From assembly GCF_017302985.1 (NCBI RefSeq), contig NZ_JAFIMU010000007.1, forward strand, positions 1,550,001 to 1,614,000: DNA of 64,000 bases, read 5' to 3'. Shown one piece after another: positions 36,449-44,125 of the stretch. The translations under genes and the position numbers were made by a program. This DNA is from Corallococcus macrosporus (GTDB taxonomy: Bacteria > Myxococcota > Myxococcia > Myxococcales > Myxococcaceae). The first letter of the stretch is position 1; every line of letters begins with the position of its first letter. The notes under the pieces are model-generated. The model ran no database searches. It was not told where the DNA came from and saw nothing but the letters and a program-made list of their open reading frames with translations.

Positions 36449-36844
36449 ATGCCTCCGACGCCGCCGCCCCGCGAACGAGAGCCGCTGTCGCTCAACGCGC
36501 TTCTGCTGGTGCCTGCCCTGCTGCTGGCCGCGGGCGCCTGCGTCGCGGTGGCCGCCCGGCACTTCGCGCTGGCCGCGTCCTTCACCGTCACGCTCGTCCT
36601 CGTCCCGCTCGTCTTCCGGCTGTGGACGCGGCCCTGGTACCGGGGGCTCGTGCTGCGCGGGCTGGGCCTGTTCATCGCCGGCATGCACGTGCCCATGCTC
36701 GCGGGCGGCGTGCTCGCCTACGGCCGCATCGGCTGCGACGGTCCTGACTGCAGCCAGACACTCCTCTGGGGAATCGTGCTGGCTCCCATCGCCGGCGCCG
36801 CCTGCTCTGTCGTGTACTGGCTCGTGGGTCGTCCCCCCGTCTGA
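36449..36844 (+). CDS. Small four-helix membrane protein of unknown function
   Basis: 131 residues from ATG 36449; upstream in-frame starts run into the palindrome array and are not credible. Four hydrophobic helices: ALLLVPALLLAAGACVAVAA, FALAASFTVTLVLVPLVF, GLFIAGMHVPMLAGGVLA and LLWGIVLAPIAGAACSVVYW. Between helices three and four there is an IGCDGPDC Cys pair on the outside or inside. Family not recognised. Confidence 0.65.
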   Translation: MPPTPPPREREPLSLNALLLVPALLLAAGACVAVAARHFALAASFTVTLVLVPLVFRLWTRPWYRGLVLRGLGLFIAGMHVPMLAGGVLAYGRIGCDGPDCSQTLLWGIVLAPIAGAACSVVYWLVGRPPV

Positions 36845-36845
36845 A

Positions 36846-36895
36846 TTACCAGGAATCGATGACACCCTATTCTTACTGGAAATGCTTGTTCCAGT
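36846..36895 (+). promoter_or_regulatory. Probable leaderless promoter with inverted repeat at the start codon
   Basis: -35 TTACCA (36846-36851), 16-base spacer, -10 TATTCT (36868-36873), then eight bases to ATG 36882, so transcription would begin at or next to the A of ATG. There is no Shine-Dalgarno. A perfect hairpin ACTGGAA (36875-36881) and TTCCAGT (36889-36895) has the ATG at the start of its seven-base loop. Confidence 0.45.
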
Positions 36896-37865
36896 GAGAC
36901 CCCACGTCGCGCCCGGACTGTTCGTCGTGGCGCTGGCCGTCCCCGCCACGGTGTGCGTGTTGGGGGGCACGCTGCCCGCGTTGCTGGGCAGTCCCTCCGG
37001 CCTGTTGAGCGTGGTGACCTCCGCGGGGCCCTTCGCGGTGCTGCTGGGGTTCGCGCTGCTGGTGGAGGTGCCGCTGCTCACCTTCGCGGCGGGGTCCACG
37101 CTGCTGGGCCGCACGGTGCCACTGGCGGTCATGGTGGGCATGGCGACGGTGCCCTGGACGCTGGGCCTGCTGGGCACGGAGGTGCTGCTGGAGCAGATGC
37201 AGGCGGCGCTGCCCTTCGTGTCCGCCACCGACGCGGGCGTCGCGCTGACGTCGGGGATGGGCAAGGCGATGGCTCCCCGGCTGCTCGGCGCCTGGACGAG
37301 CGCGGTGCTGCTGGGCGCGCTGTCGGTGGCGCTGGGCATGGCGCGCCTCAGCCGCGCAAGCGCGGGTCAGGACGACAACACGCGCCGCAGCCTGCTGCTG
37401 GGCAGCCTGGTGTCCGCGGCGCTGGCGGGCATGGCGGTGGTGGGCACGCTGGAGGCGCACCAGCTCTTCACGCTGCTGTCGCGACTGTCACGGGCCCCGG
37501 GCGCGCTGCGTCCCGACCTGATGGCGGAGGGCATGGCGCAGGCGGCGCGGCTGCGCACGGTGCGCTGGAGCTGCTTCTCCTGCCTGCTGGTGCTGGGCAT
37601 CACCTGGCTGACGACGTACCGCGCGCGCGAGGCCCGGCGCACGCGCGCGCTGGAGTGGGTGGGCGGCCTGGTGCTCACCGTCGCGGTGGCCGTCCTGCTG
37701 GTGCTGGACGCGCATCCGCTGCACACGACGCTGGGCCCGGAGCGCGTCACCGCCGGACGCCGCACGTCCACCGGCCCCGTGCCCACCGACGCGGACGTGA
37801 CGCACCTGATGGGCGAGCACTCGCCCGTGCGCCTCAGCTTCCCCGCATCAGCACGTACAGGATGA
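36882..37865 (+). CDS. Multi-helix membrane protein of unknown function
   Basis: 327 residues from ATG 36882 (GTG 36894 is an in-frame alternative). About seven hydrophobic segments: GLFVVALAVPATVCVLGG, PFAVLLGFALLVEVPLLTF, VPLAVMVGMATVPWTLGLL, AVLLGALSVALGM, LLLGSLVSAALAGMAVVG, LLVLGITWLTTY and LVLTVAVAVLLVL. A central ALTSGMGKAMAPRLLGAW resembles the T-x-x-G-L-x-x-A pore motif of MotA/ExbB/TolQ-like proteins, but the rest does not align. The last 32 bases overlap the convergent gene at 37834. Confidence 0.75.
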   Translation: MLVPVRPHVAPGLFVVALAVPATVCVLGGTLPALLGSPSGLLSVVTSAGPFAVLLGFALLVEVPLLTFAAGSTLLGRTVPLAVMVGMATVPWTLGLLGTEVLLEQMQAALPFVSATDAGVALTSGMGKAMAPRLLGAWTSAVLLGALSVALGMARLSRASAGQDDNTRRSLLLGSLVSAALAGMAVVGTLEAHQLFTLLSRLSRAPGALRPDLMAEGMAQAARLRTVRWSCFSCLLVLGITWLTTYRAREARRTRALEWVGGLVLTVAVAVLLVLDAHPLHTTLGPERVTAGRRTSTGPVPTDADVTHLMGEHSPVRLSFPASARTG

Positions 37866-38565
37866 AGAGCCCGACCACGACGGCAACGCCAAATACGGCC
37901 ACCATCACGAGCCCCTCCGAGCGGCGCACCACCGGAGGCAGGACCTCGTTGGGCAGCGGCTGGCCGTAGCGCAGCACGGGCGGCTCCGGCTCCTCCCGCG
38001 GCGCCGGGGCGGCTTGCGGCCCGGGCTCCGGCGCGGCGGCGGGGGCGGCCTCCCTGGGCGTCGGCGCCACCGGCGTGAAGGTCACGGTCCGGGTGGGCAC
38101 GGTGTCCCGCGTCGCGCCAGGGTCCCGGCCCATCAGCTCCGGCGTCGTGACGCTGGACATCTCCAGCCCCTCGCGCGCCAGGGCCAGCACGCGCTGCATG
38201 TGCAGGATGTAACGGTCCTGCCCCGCGTAGGTGGCGAGGGCCTGCGCGGCGCGCACCAGCCGCTGCGGCACCAGCTCCGGGTCCGCGCGAACCTCCGTGG
38301 AGACGGGGCGTGCCTCGCCGCCCTCCACCCGGCCCGTGCGCACGCCCTGGCCGCTGGCCCAGATGCAGTGCTCATCCAGCAGCGTGAGCTCCTGGCGGCG
38401 CACCCGGCCGTCCTCGTCCACCAGCGACATCAGCTCCGCGCCCTGGGGAGACAGGTGCCAGACGGTGCGCAGGCCGTTCTCCCCCAGGGGACCCTCCACC
38501 GCGCGCGCGCGATAGAGTTCCTGCATCGCGGATTTCAGGGAGTCGGACGAAGGTTCCACGGCCAT
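37834..38565 (-). CDS. Single-pass membrane protein of unknown function
   Basis: 243 residues. A cytoplasmic helical and strand-rich domain (about 1-130; VWHLSPQGAELMSLVDEDGR, ILHMQRVLALAREGLEM) is followed by a Pro/Ala/Glu linker and one C-terminal membrane helix (VMVAVFGVAVVVGLFILYVL) ending MRGS, a tail-anchored arrangement. No family recognised. It converges on the multi-helix protein with a 32-base overlap of coding ends. Confidence 0.75.
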   Translation of the reverse strand: MAVEPSSDSLKSAMQELYRARAVEGPLGENGLRTVWHLSPQGAELMSLVDEDGRVRRQELTLLDEHCIWASGQGVRTGRVEGGEARPVSTEVRADPELVPQRLVRAAQALATYAGQDRYILHMQRVLALAREGLEMSSVTTPELMGRDPGATRDTVPTRTVTFTPVAPTPREAAPAAAPEPGPQAAPAPREEPEPPVLRYGQPLPNEVLPPVVRRSEGLVMVAVFGVAVVVGLFILYVLMRGS

Positions 38566-38669
38566 GACTGCCGCAGAGTAGGGGCGCCCGGCCCGAAACG
38601 GAAGCCGCGCCGTCCGGCGTGAATGCCCCGTGCGCGGATGCCCGCCTTGTGCCTACCGTCCATTTCACG

Positions 38670-39431
38670 ATGAGCCGCTCCAAGAACCGAGCCCCCGACT
38701 TCGTCCGCCAGTTCGAGGGTGTACAGACGCTCGACGGACTGCTGGAGCTGGCCGGCAGTCCCTGCGACACCGCCGCCGTGCTCGAGCGCATGCGCGAGGC
38801 GCGCGCGGACGGCGCCGACCACACCGAGGTGATTCCCACCCTCTTCGACGGGGAGCCCCGCTTCCGGGACCCCGACCTGGCGCGCCGCCTGTACCAGAAC
38901 CTGCTGGGCCTCTGGGACCTGGTGCTGGAGGGCAAGGAGGTGCGGCTGGATGACGGCCCCCGCCCGCCGCGCCCCAAGAAGGAGCGGCTGCAGCCGCCCG
39001 CGCCCTTCCATCCCGGCGAGCCCTCGGGCGAATTCGTGGAGGCGGCCTGGCGTTATCTGGAGGACGACGACAAGGCGCGCACGCGGCTGATGCATGCCTA
39101 TGAGAACCGGCAGGACGGCTTGCTGGGTGCGCTTGACGCCGCTGGCCTCACGGATGAAGGTTACGGGGTCGCCCGCCACCTGCTCTTCGAGCTGCACGCC
39201 ATGCTGGAGCTGGGCTGGCCGCCGGGGCTCGGGGCCGTGGATGCCAGGGCCCTGGACAGGGAACCGGATGCGCCGCCCGCGCCGGACACCCTCCAGGAAT
39301 ACGTGACGGAAGCGCTGTTCGAGGCGGAGCAGGACGAGGAGCACCCCCTCGCCCCCGAGGAGCTGGCGCAGGTGCGCACCCTCGTCCGGCGGGGACTGGC
39401 GGCGCTGTGGCGCGCCCGCAAGGGGAGATGA
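38670..39431 (+). CDS. Conserved-looking soluble protein of unknown function
   Basis: 253 residues from ATG 38670; an earlier ATG adds 17 residues without support. Mostly helical and acidic, with VQTLDGLLELAGSPCDTAAV near the start, DPDLARRLYQNLLGLWDLV, and a Pro-rich middle (DDGPRPPRPKKERLQPP). Ends with a basic tail. It is joined to the next gene by an ATGA overlap, so the two are co-translated and likely act together. Confidence 0.8.
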   Translation: MSRSKNRAPDFVRQFEGVQTLDGLLELAGSPCDTAAVLERMREARADGADHTEVIPTLFDGEPRFRDPDLARRLYQNLLGLWDLVLEGKEVRLDDGPRPPRPKKERLQPPAPFHPGEPSGEFVEAAWRYLEDDDKARTRLMHAYENRQDGLLGALDAAGLTDEGYGVARHLLFELHAMLELGWPPGLGAVDARALDREPDAPPAPDTLQEYVTEALFEAEQDEEHPLAPEELAQVRTLVRRGLAALWRARKGR

Positions 39432-39988
39432 AGATGGCCCGAGACGACAACGACGGTGGTGGCTTCACCGGCAAGCGCAACAAGTCCTACCGCGAGCTGG
39501 ACGCGCAGCGCGGCAAGAGCAAGTACCACTCGCGCCAGGATGACCCGGCGCAGCAGAAGCTGGAGCGCAGTGCCAGCTACCAGAAATACAAGACGGCGGC
39601 GGACGCCCTCTTCACCGGCGGCGAGCTGCCCGAAGGCCTGGCGAAGACGTTCGACCCCGAAGGCAAGCGCAAGGCCCAGAAGGACGCGCTGCGCAAGGTG
39701 CAGGAGTCGGAGACGCGCGCGGACTGGGTGAAGGGCGTCGTCGACTACCTGGAGAAGTACCCGGACATGCCCGAGGACGCGTACTTCCTCGACAGCCTGC
39801 TGGACCACCCGCGCGAGCGCATCGTGGACAAGGCGCTGGCGAAGCTGGAGGCGCTCCAGGAGGCGGGCACGCTGCAGAAGAAGCTGCCCAAGAGCCTGGA
39901 TCAGCGGCTGAAGTCCATCGAGCTCACCGGCCTGGACCCCGACATGCAGGGCCGCGCGAAGGCGCTGCGCGAGAAGCTGCGCGCCTGA
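39428..39988 (+). CDS. Basic helical protein of unknown function
   Basis: 186 residues from ATG 39428. The N-terminal 45 residues are very polar (RNKSYRELDAQRGKSKYHSR), the rest is helical (ADWVKGVVDYLEKYPDMPED, ERIVDKALAKLEALQEAGTL). The Lys/Arg-rich start could bind nucleic acid, but there is no motif to prove it. Translationally coupled to the preceding gene. Confidence 0.8.
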   Translation: MKMARDDNDGGGFTGKRNKSYRELDAQRGKSKYHSRQDDPAQQKLERSASYQKYKTAADALFTGGELPEGLAKTFDPEGKRKAQKDALRKVQESETRADWVKGVVDYLEKYPDMPEDAYFLDSLLDHPRERIVDKALAKLEALQEAGTLQKKLPKSLDQRLKSIELTGLDPDMQGRAKALREKLRA

Positions 39989-40726
39989 TCAGCGCGCACG
40001 CTGTTGGTACACGAGCACCACGCCGCGCTGCCCGTCCTTGCCGGGCTGGTGCGTGAGCCGCAGCTCCGCGCCGGGCCGTGAGTACAGCCCGGCCTCGTCG
40101 CCGCGCTTCCACCCGGCCTTCGCCAGCGCGTCGTCGTAGAAGGCCTGGACCTCCGGCCCCGTGAGCGGCACCTGGAACGTGAGCGTGCGCGACCCTTCCG
40201 CGTTCACGCGCAGCACGCCGTTCGCGCGAGGCGGCAGCGGCGCGAAGTCCCCCGCGACCTCCGGCGGACGCGCCAGCGCGTGGTTCGCCTCGCCCAGGTA
40301 CAGCGTGGTGGTGCCGTCCTGCTGCGGCATCATCACCACCGTGTAGGTGATGCGTCGCTTCGGATCCAACGCGGTGAGCATGGCCGCGTTGTTCGCGTAC
40401 TGCGCCTGCTCCTTTCCGGGCGGCACGTAGAGCCCGCCGTCGCGGAACGCGTCCGCGAAGCGCTGCACCAGCTCCCGGATGTTCTCCTTCACGTGCACCG
40501 CGCGCAGCGCCACGGGGATGCCGCCCGCCTCCACGATGTCGCTGGACTCCACGTGCGCGATGACCTGCAGCCGGGGCCACGCGAAGCGCGGCGCTTCCGC
40601 CAGGCCCGCGTCCGGTGCGCCCGCGTCCGGCACGCCCGCGTCACGGGCCTGGGCCCCGGCGGACAGCGCCACCAGCAGCGCCAGCGCTCCGCCCCCCACG
40701 CGCCCGCGCACACCGGCCCGGCTCAA
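39989..40726 (-). CDS. Periplasmic protein of unknown function in the Tad-like operon
   Basis: 245 residues from TTG 40726, whose TGA-overlapping position (TTGA) and GGGAGG nine bases upstream make it the best start; GTG 40711 is the alternative. A signal-like helix (GGGALALLVALSAGAQA) is followed by a Pro/Asp/Ala linker and a mixed domain (PRLQVIAHVESSDIVEAGGI, ITYTVVMMPQQDGTTTLYLG, TFQVPLTGPEVQAFYDDALA) that ends with a basic tail. Last of four leftward genes with the TadE/TadG set, so likely a pilus or secretion accessory. Confidence 0.75.
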   Translation of the reverse strand: MSRAGVRGRVGGGALALLVALSAGAQARDAGVPDAGAPDAGLAEAPRFAWPRLQVIAHVESSDIVEAGGIPVALRAVHVKENIRELVQRFADAFRDGGLYVPPGKEQAQYANNAAMLTALDPKRRITYTVVMMPQQDGTTTLYLGEANHALARPPEVAGDFAPLPPRANGVLRVNAEGSRTLTFQVPLTGPEVQAFYDDALAKAGWKRGDEAGLYSRPGAELRLTHQPGKDGQRGVVLVYQQRAR

Positions 40727-41706
40727 TGCGGCACGCCTCCCAGCCACTTGTTGCGCCGGCCCTCGCTCCGGTAGTTGGGCGTGACGTTGGGCGCCACGAA
40801 GGGGGTCGTCTCCCAGACGGTCTGGTTGCCCGCGTGCGACGCGCCGATGCTCTGCTCGTAGTTGCTCTCCGCGCCGCGGAAGCTCATGAAGAACTGGTCC
40901 TCGTTCACGGCGCCCTCCGCGCCCACGCCCGCCATCAGCGCGGTGCCGGCGTTCCCGCCGCCGCCGTTCTCGCGGTACACCCGCTCCGCCCAGCCGTAGT
41001 AGTCCACGTTCGCGCAGGGGCCGCCGGTGTTGGTGCTGAGCGGGCACTCGCGCCCCTCCGCCACGCCCGCCAGGCCCCAGTCGTCCAGCAGCATGAAGAA
41101 GCGCCGCGTGCAGCGCCCGCCGGACGCGCGCCCGGCGGCGCACACGCGGAACTGGTCGCTGGCCAGCCGGTGCGACACCTTGAAGAACTCCGGCTCCATG
41201 AAGGTGCCCAGCCGCTCCGCGCGCAGCGAGGTGGACGCGTTGCAGGAGATACCGTCGGACTGGGTGATCATGGCCAGCCCCAGCGCCGCGGAGCCTGGAT
41301 CCGCGTCCTCCGGACGGGTGCCCAGGATGCCCACGGGGCTGCCCGCGGGGCGCGTGGACTCACAGTCCACCTGCACCCGCGTGGCGCGCGCGATGGCCAG
41401 CTGGAAGGTCATCCTGCCGCTCGTCTGGCTGGCCCGGCCGTCGAAGTCCTGGTAGCGCCCGGAGGCCTCCGACGACGCCAGCGCCTCCGCGTTGGAGCGC
41501 TGGAAGACGCCGTTCTCCGGGTTGTGCATCACGTGCCCGGTGGCCTCCCACAGCGCGAAGTTGGCGGCCTCCTGCACCTTGAGCGTCAGCGCGCCCACCT
41601 CCGCGAAGTAGATGCCGAAGAGCAGGATGGTGACGAACACCATGGATCCGAGCGCCGTCTCGACGAGCGCCTGTCCCCGGCGCGACCTGGAAGCGCGCGC
41701 GCGCAT
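40723..41706 (-). CDS. TadE-family pseudopilin-like protein
   Basis: 327 residues from ATG 41706. N-terminus RRGQALVETALGSMVFVTI-LLFGIYFAE is the TadE motif, an R-x-G-x-x-x-V/A-E-x-A stretch followed by one membrane helix. The body is long for TadE and holds Cys pairs (VQVDCEST, DGISCNAS, RVCAAGRASGGRC). TadE proteins are minor pilins of Flp pili and are processed by TadV-type peptidases. Its start overlaps the TadG-like stop by one base (TGATG). Confidence 0.8.
   Translation of the reverse strand: MRARASRSRRGQALVETALGSMVFVTILLFGIYFAEVGALTLKVQEAANFALWEATGHVMHNPENGVFQRSNAEALASSEASGRYQDFDGRASQTSGRMTFQLAIARATRVQVDCESTRPAGSPVGILGTRPEDADPGSAALGLAMITQSDGISCNASTSLRAERLGTFMEPEFFKVSHRLASDQFRVCAAGRASGGRCTRRFFMLLDDWGLAGVAEGRECPLSTNTGGPCANVDYYGWAERVYRENGGGGNAGTALMAGVGAEGAVNEDQFFMSFRGAESNYEQSIGASHAGNQTVWETTPFVAPNVTPNYRSEGRRNKWLGGVPH
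40736..40741 (-). promoter_or_regulatory. Ribosome-binding site that selects a TTG start
   Basis: GGGAGG on the minus strand, nine bases before the TTG at 40726. The optimal spacing favours this TTG over the GTG at 40711, which has no comparable site. Confidence 0.7.
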
Positions 41707-43247
41707 CAGTACCTCCCGCCCGTGCTGCTGGCGCCCCGGTAGCCGGCGTCGTCCAGCCGGCGCAGCGCGTCCGCGTGCTCGGAGAAGCCCGCCTGGTCCA
41801 GGCGGTTCGCGGGCTTGTCGTCGCGAGCGCCCTCGGTGCTCACCAGCGTGGCGCGCCAGAAGGGGTTGAGGAAGTTGGGCGGCTCCTCCCAGCCTCCGCC
41901 CGCCGCCGCCGGCCGGGGCCGGTGGTAGTAGGCGAGCCCCGCGGCCAGCGCCACCTGGTTGCGCTGCACGTCCTCGCGGCCCGTGGGCTGGATGCGGCCC
42001 AGCGGCGCGGCGTTGTCGAACTCCGTCTCCTGGTTCGCGAACTTGAAGGTGAACAGCAGGTTCCACGGATCCGGCTTCGCGCGGCGCGAGTCGCTGGCGT
42101 AGTCGCGCAGGAGCATCGCGTACAGCTTGGGCTGGCCGTAGTCGTTCTCATCCGCGTTGCCGTGCAGGAGCGCCGCGTTGAAGCCCACCGAGTAGGGCCA
42201 GATGCCGGGGCACACCACGCAGGCGCCCAGCGTGTGGCGCTCGTCCACGGTGGTGTTGTTCTCCTCGCCCTGGCCGGGCGGCGGGCTGTTCGCGCCGTAG
42301 ACGTGCTGGTCCTCGTTGGACTGGCGCTCGTCGGACATCACCCACGCGTCCGTCGCCACCGAGGTGATGGGGGTGCCGTCCGGGCAGGTCTCCGTGACGG
42401 CGCGGCCGTGGTCGTGCGCCCACGAGTTGCGGCCGGAGATGGTCGTGTACGTGGAGGAGTCCATCGCGGACGCGCTGGCGTAGTGCTGGAAGCCCGGGTT
42501 GTGCGCGGCCGCGCCCGAGCCGAAGCCCGCGCTGCCGCTGGGCCGGTTGTGCACCCAGGTCCAGCCCAGGCTGCCCATGGTGGCGTTGCGCGTGGCGTTG
42601 CCCTGGCCGCCGCCGGTGGGCATCACCGCGCCGGAGGTCTCCGGCACCGTGCCGGTCTTCTCCTGCTGCATCAGGTCGTCATAGCTGGAGCCGGCCGCCG
42701 CGCCGCCAGACACCTCCGCCAGCGACTTGTTGGCGCCCTCGGGCGGAGCGAAGAGCTCCGGGTTGACCTGCTTGGCGATGAGGTTCGTCAGGCCCTGGTT
42801 CGCCAGGTGCGTGCCGATGAGGTGGTTGTAGATGGCCAGCGACGAGCGGAACATGTCGCCCGCGCGTCCCTGCAGGGACAGCGTCTGCATGGCCGCCGCC
42901 TGGTCCAGGCCGGACCACGCCGGGTCGGGCAGGGGGCACGGGGACGACTTGCGCGCGGCGTACATCTGGCTGCCGTAGCTGATCATCGACTGCGTGCCCG
43001 CCATGGCCACCATGTGGGCAATCTGCGCGCGGTTCATCACCGCGATGGCGTTGAACGTGCGCGCCGTGGACACCGCCTGGCTGTAGGCCGCCGCGTCCGC
43101 GGCCATCTGGATTTCGACGCGCTCCTTCGCGCGCATGCCGAAGCCCAGCGTGAGCAGCACCATCAGCGTCAGGAGCAGGAACGTCAGCGAGAACAGCACC
43201 AGCGCCTGACCGCGCGCGCCGGACTTCAGAAGCCGTGCAGGCTGCAT
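41706..43247 (-). CDS. TadG-like pilus-assembly protein
   Basis: 513 residues. N-terminus SGARGQALVLFSLTFLLLTL, with a hydrophobic helix, then KERVEIQMAADAAAYSQAVS and ARTFNAIAVMNRAQIAH, is the Flp-pilus TadG/RcpE-type motif in which an A-D-A-x-A-x-A stretch follows the helix. The long remainder is soluble, Asn/Tyr/Trp-rich, and probably periplasmic or surface-exposed. It overlaps both neighbours (1 and 22 bases), so the three genes form one translational unit. Confidence 0.8.
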   Translation of the reverse strand: MQPARLLKSGARGQALVLFSLTFLLLTLMVLLTLGFGMRAKERVEIQMAADAAAYSQAVSTARTFNAIAVMNRAQIAHMVAMAGTQSMISYGSQMYAARKSSPCPLPDPAWSGLDQAAAMQTLSLQGRAGDMFRSSLAIYNHLIGTHLANQGLTNLIAKQVNPELFAPPEGANKSLAEVSGGAAAGSSYDDLMQQEKTGTVPETSGAVMPTGGGQGNATRNATMGSLGWTWVHNRPSGSAGFGSGAAAHNPGFQHYASASAMDSSTYTTISGRNSWAHDHGRAVTETCPDGTPITSVATDAWVMSDERQSNEDQHVYGANSPPPGQGEENNTTVDERHTLGACVVCPGIWPYSVGFNAALLHGNADENDYGQPKLYAMLLRDYASDSRRAKPDPWNLLFTFKFANQETEFDNAAPLGRIQPTGREDVQRNQVALAAGLAYYHRPRPAAAGGGWEEPPNFLNPFWRATLVSTEGARDDKPANRLDQAGFSEHADALRRLDDAGYRGASSTGGRY

Positions 43248-44023
43248 CCGGCACCTCCATTGAAGTTCGACGCCTTCACCGGGGTCATCATCCGCATGGC
43301 CGCGTGGACCTGGATGGGGAACAGGTAGTGGCCCTGCGCGTTCCAGCGCAGCATCCGCTCGCCCAAATCGCCGCCGGGCCAGTCATCCGGCCCCAGCTCC
43401 ACGTCGGTGTCCGCCCACCAGTCGGACTTCTTCTGCGCGGGGTTGAGCGGGTTCGCGTCCGTGTAGTTCTTCAGGTGGAACTGGGCCAGGAACATGCGGC
43501 TCATCACCCAGTCCGCGAACGGGATGCGCATGTAGTACCAGGCCACCATGCGGATCTCGAGCGTGCGCCGCTGCAGCTCCGCCGCCGAGTCCGTGGGCGC
43601 GTCGAACATCAGGTCCTCGTCGCCCGCGAGGCTGCGCACCCAGCCCACGTCCGGCGACTCGCGGACGATTTCGACCATGGGCCCTTCGGTGAAGAGCGTG
43701 CCCTTGGAGCCGCGCACGCGCAGGTAGTTGCGCTTGCGCTCGTCGAAGGCATTGGCCAGCTGCGCGGGCGTGCGGGTGTGCTCCACCGTGGGCAGCATCG
43801 TCACCAGCGCCGCGTGCGTCATCGCCTCGCAGCTGCCGTGGTTGAGGCTGCCCGCGCGCACCGCGCGGTACACCGCCACCTGCGCCAGGATGCGGCCCTG
43901 CAGCAGCATGAAGAGCTGCAGCGAGCCCAGCACCATGAACACCACCAGCGGCATGCACAACGCCGCTTCCACGGCGGCCTGACCGGACTCGTGCTGCCGA
44001 CGTTGGGGACGGGGGAAGGCCAT
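43226..44023 (-). CDS. TadE-family pseudopilin-like protein, first of operon
   Basis: 265 residues from ATG 44023, which has AGGAGG upstream on its strand (about 15-20 bases before it). Motif ESGQAAVEAALCMPLVVFMV with a membrane helix is again TadE-like; a GSCEAM Cys follows the helix. The soluble part (about 60-265) has two Trp-rich stretches (DWWADTDVELGPDDWPGGD). It is the promoter-proximal gene of the four-gene operon. Confidence 0.8.
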   Translation of the reverse strand: MAFPRPQRRQHESGQAAVEAALCMPLVVFMVLGSLQLFMLLQGRILAQVAVYRAVRAGSLNHGSCEAMTHAALVTMLPTVEHTRTPAQLANAFDERKRNYLRVRGSKGTLFTEGPMVEIVRESPDVGWVRSLAGDEDLMFDAPTDSAAELQRRTLEIRMVAWYYMRIPFADWVMSRMFLAQFHLKNYTDANPLNPAQKKSDWWADTDVELGPDDWPGGDLGERMLRWNAQGHYLFPIQVHAAMRMMTPVKASNFNGGAGCSLHGF

Positions 44024-44047
44024 AGAGGGGGAGGCTGCCTTCCTCCT

Positions 44048-44076
44048 AGATTCTCGATGATTGGGGAATCGGTCAA
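44048..44076 (-). promoter_or_regulatory. Probable promoter of the Tad-like operon
   Basis: TTGACC (44076-44071), 17-base spacer, GAATCT (44053-44048), 25 bases before the ATG at 44023 in leftward reading. The -10 is weak. Confidence 0.35.
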
Positions 44077-44125
44077 ATGGCCGGAGCCGCCCCGTGTCCC
44101 ATTCCATTACAACAGGACTGTTTGG

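Noticed and set aside
35783..37339. A 518-residue minus-strand reading frame across the palindrome array
   Set aside because: Its sequence is the palindrome read in three frames (QLVRQSDQF, NWSDSRTSS, PTGPTVGPV) and it overlaps real genes on the other strand.
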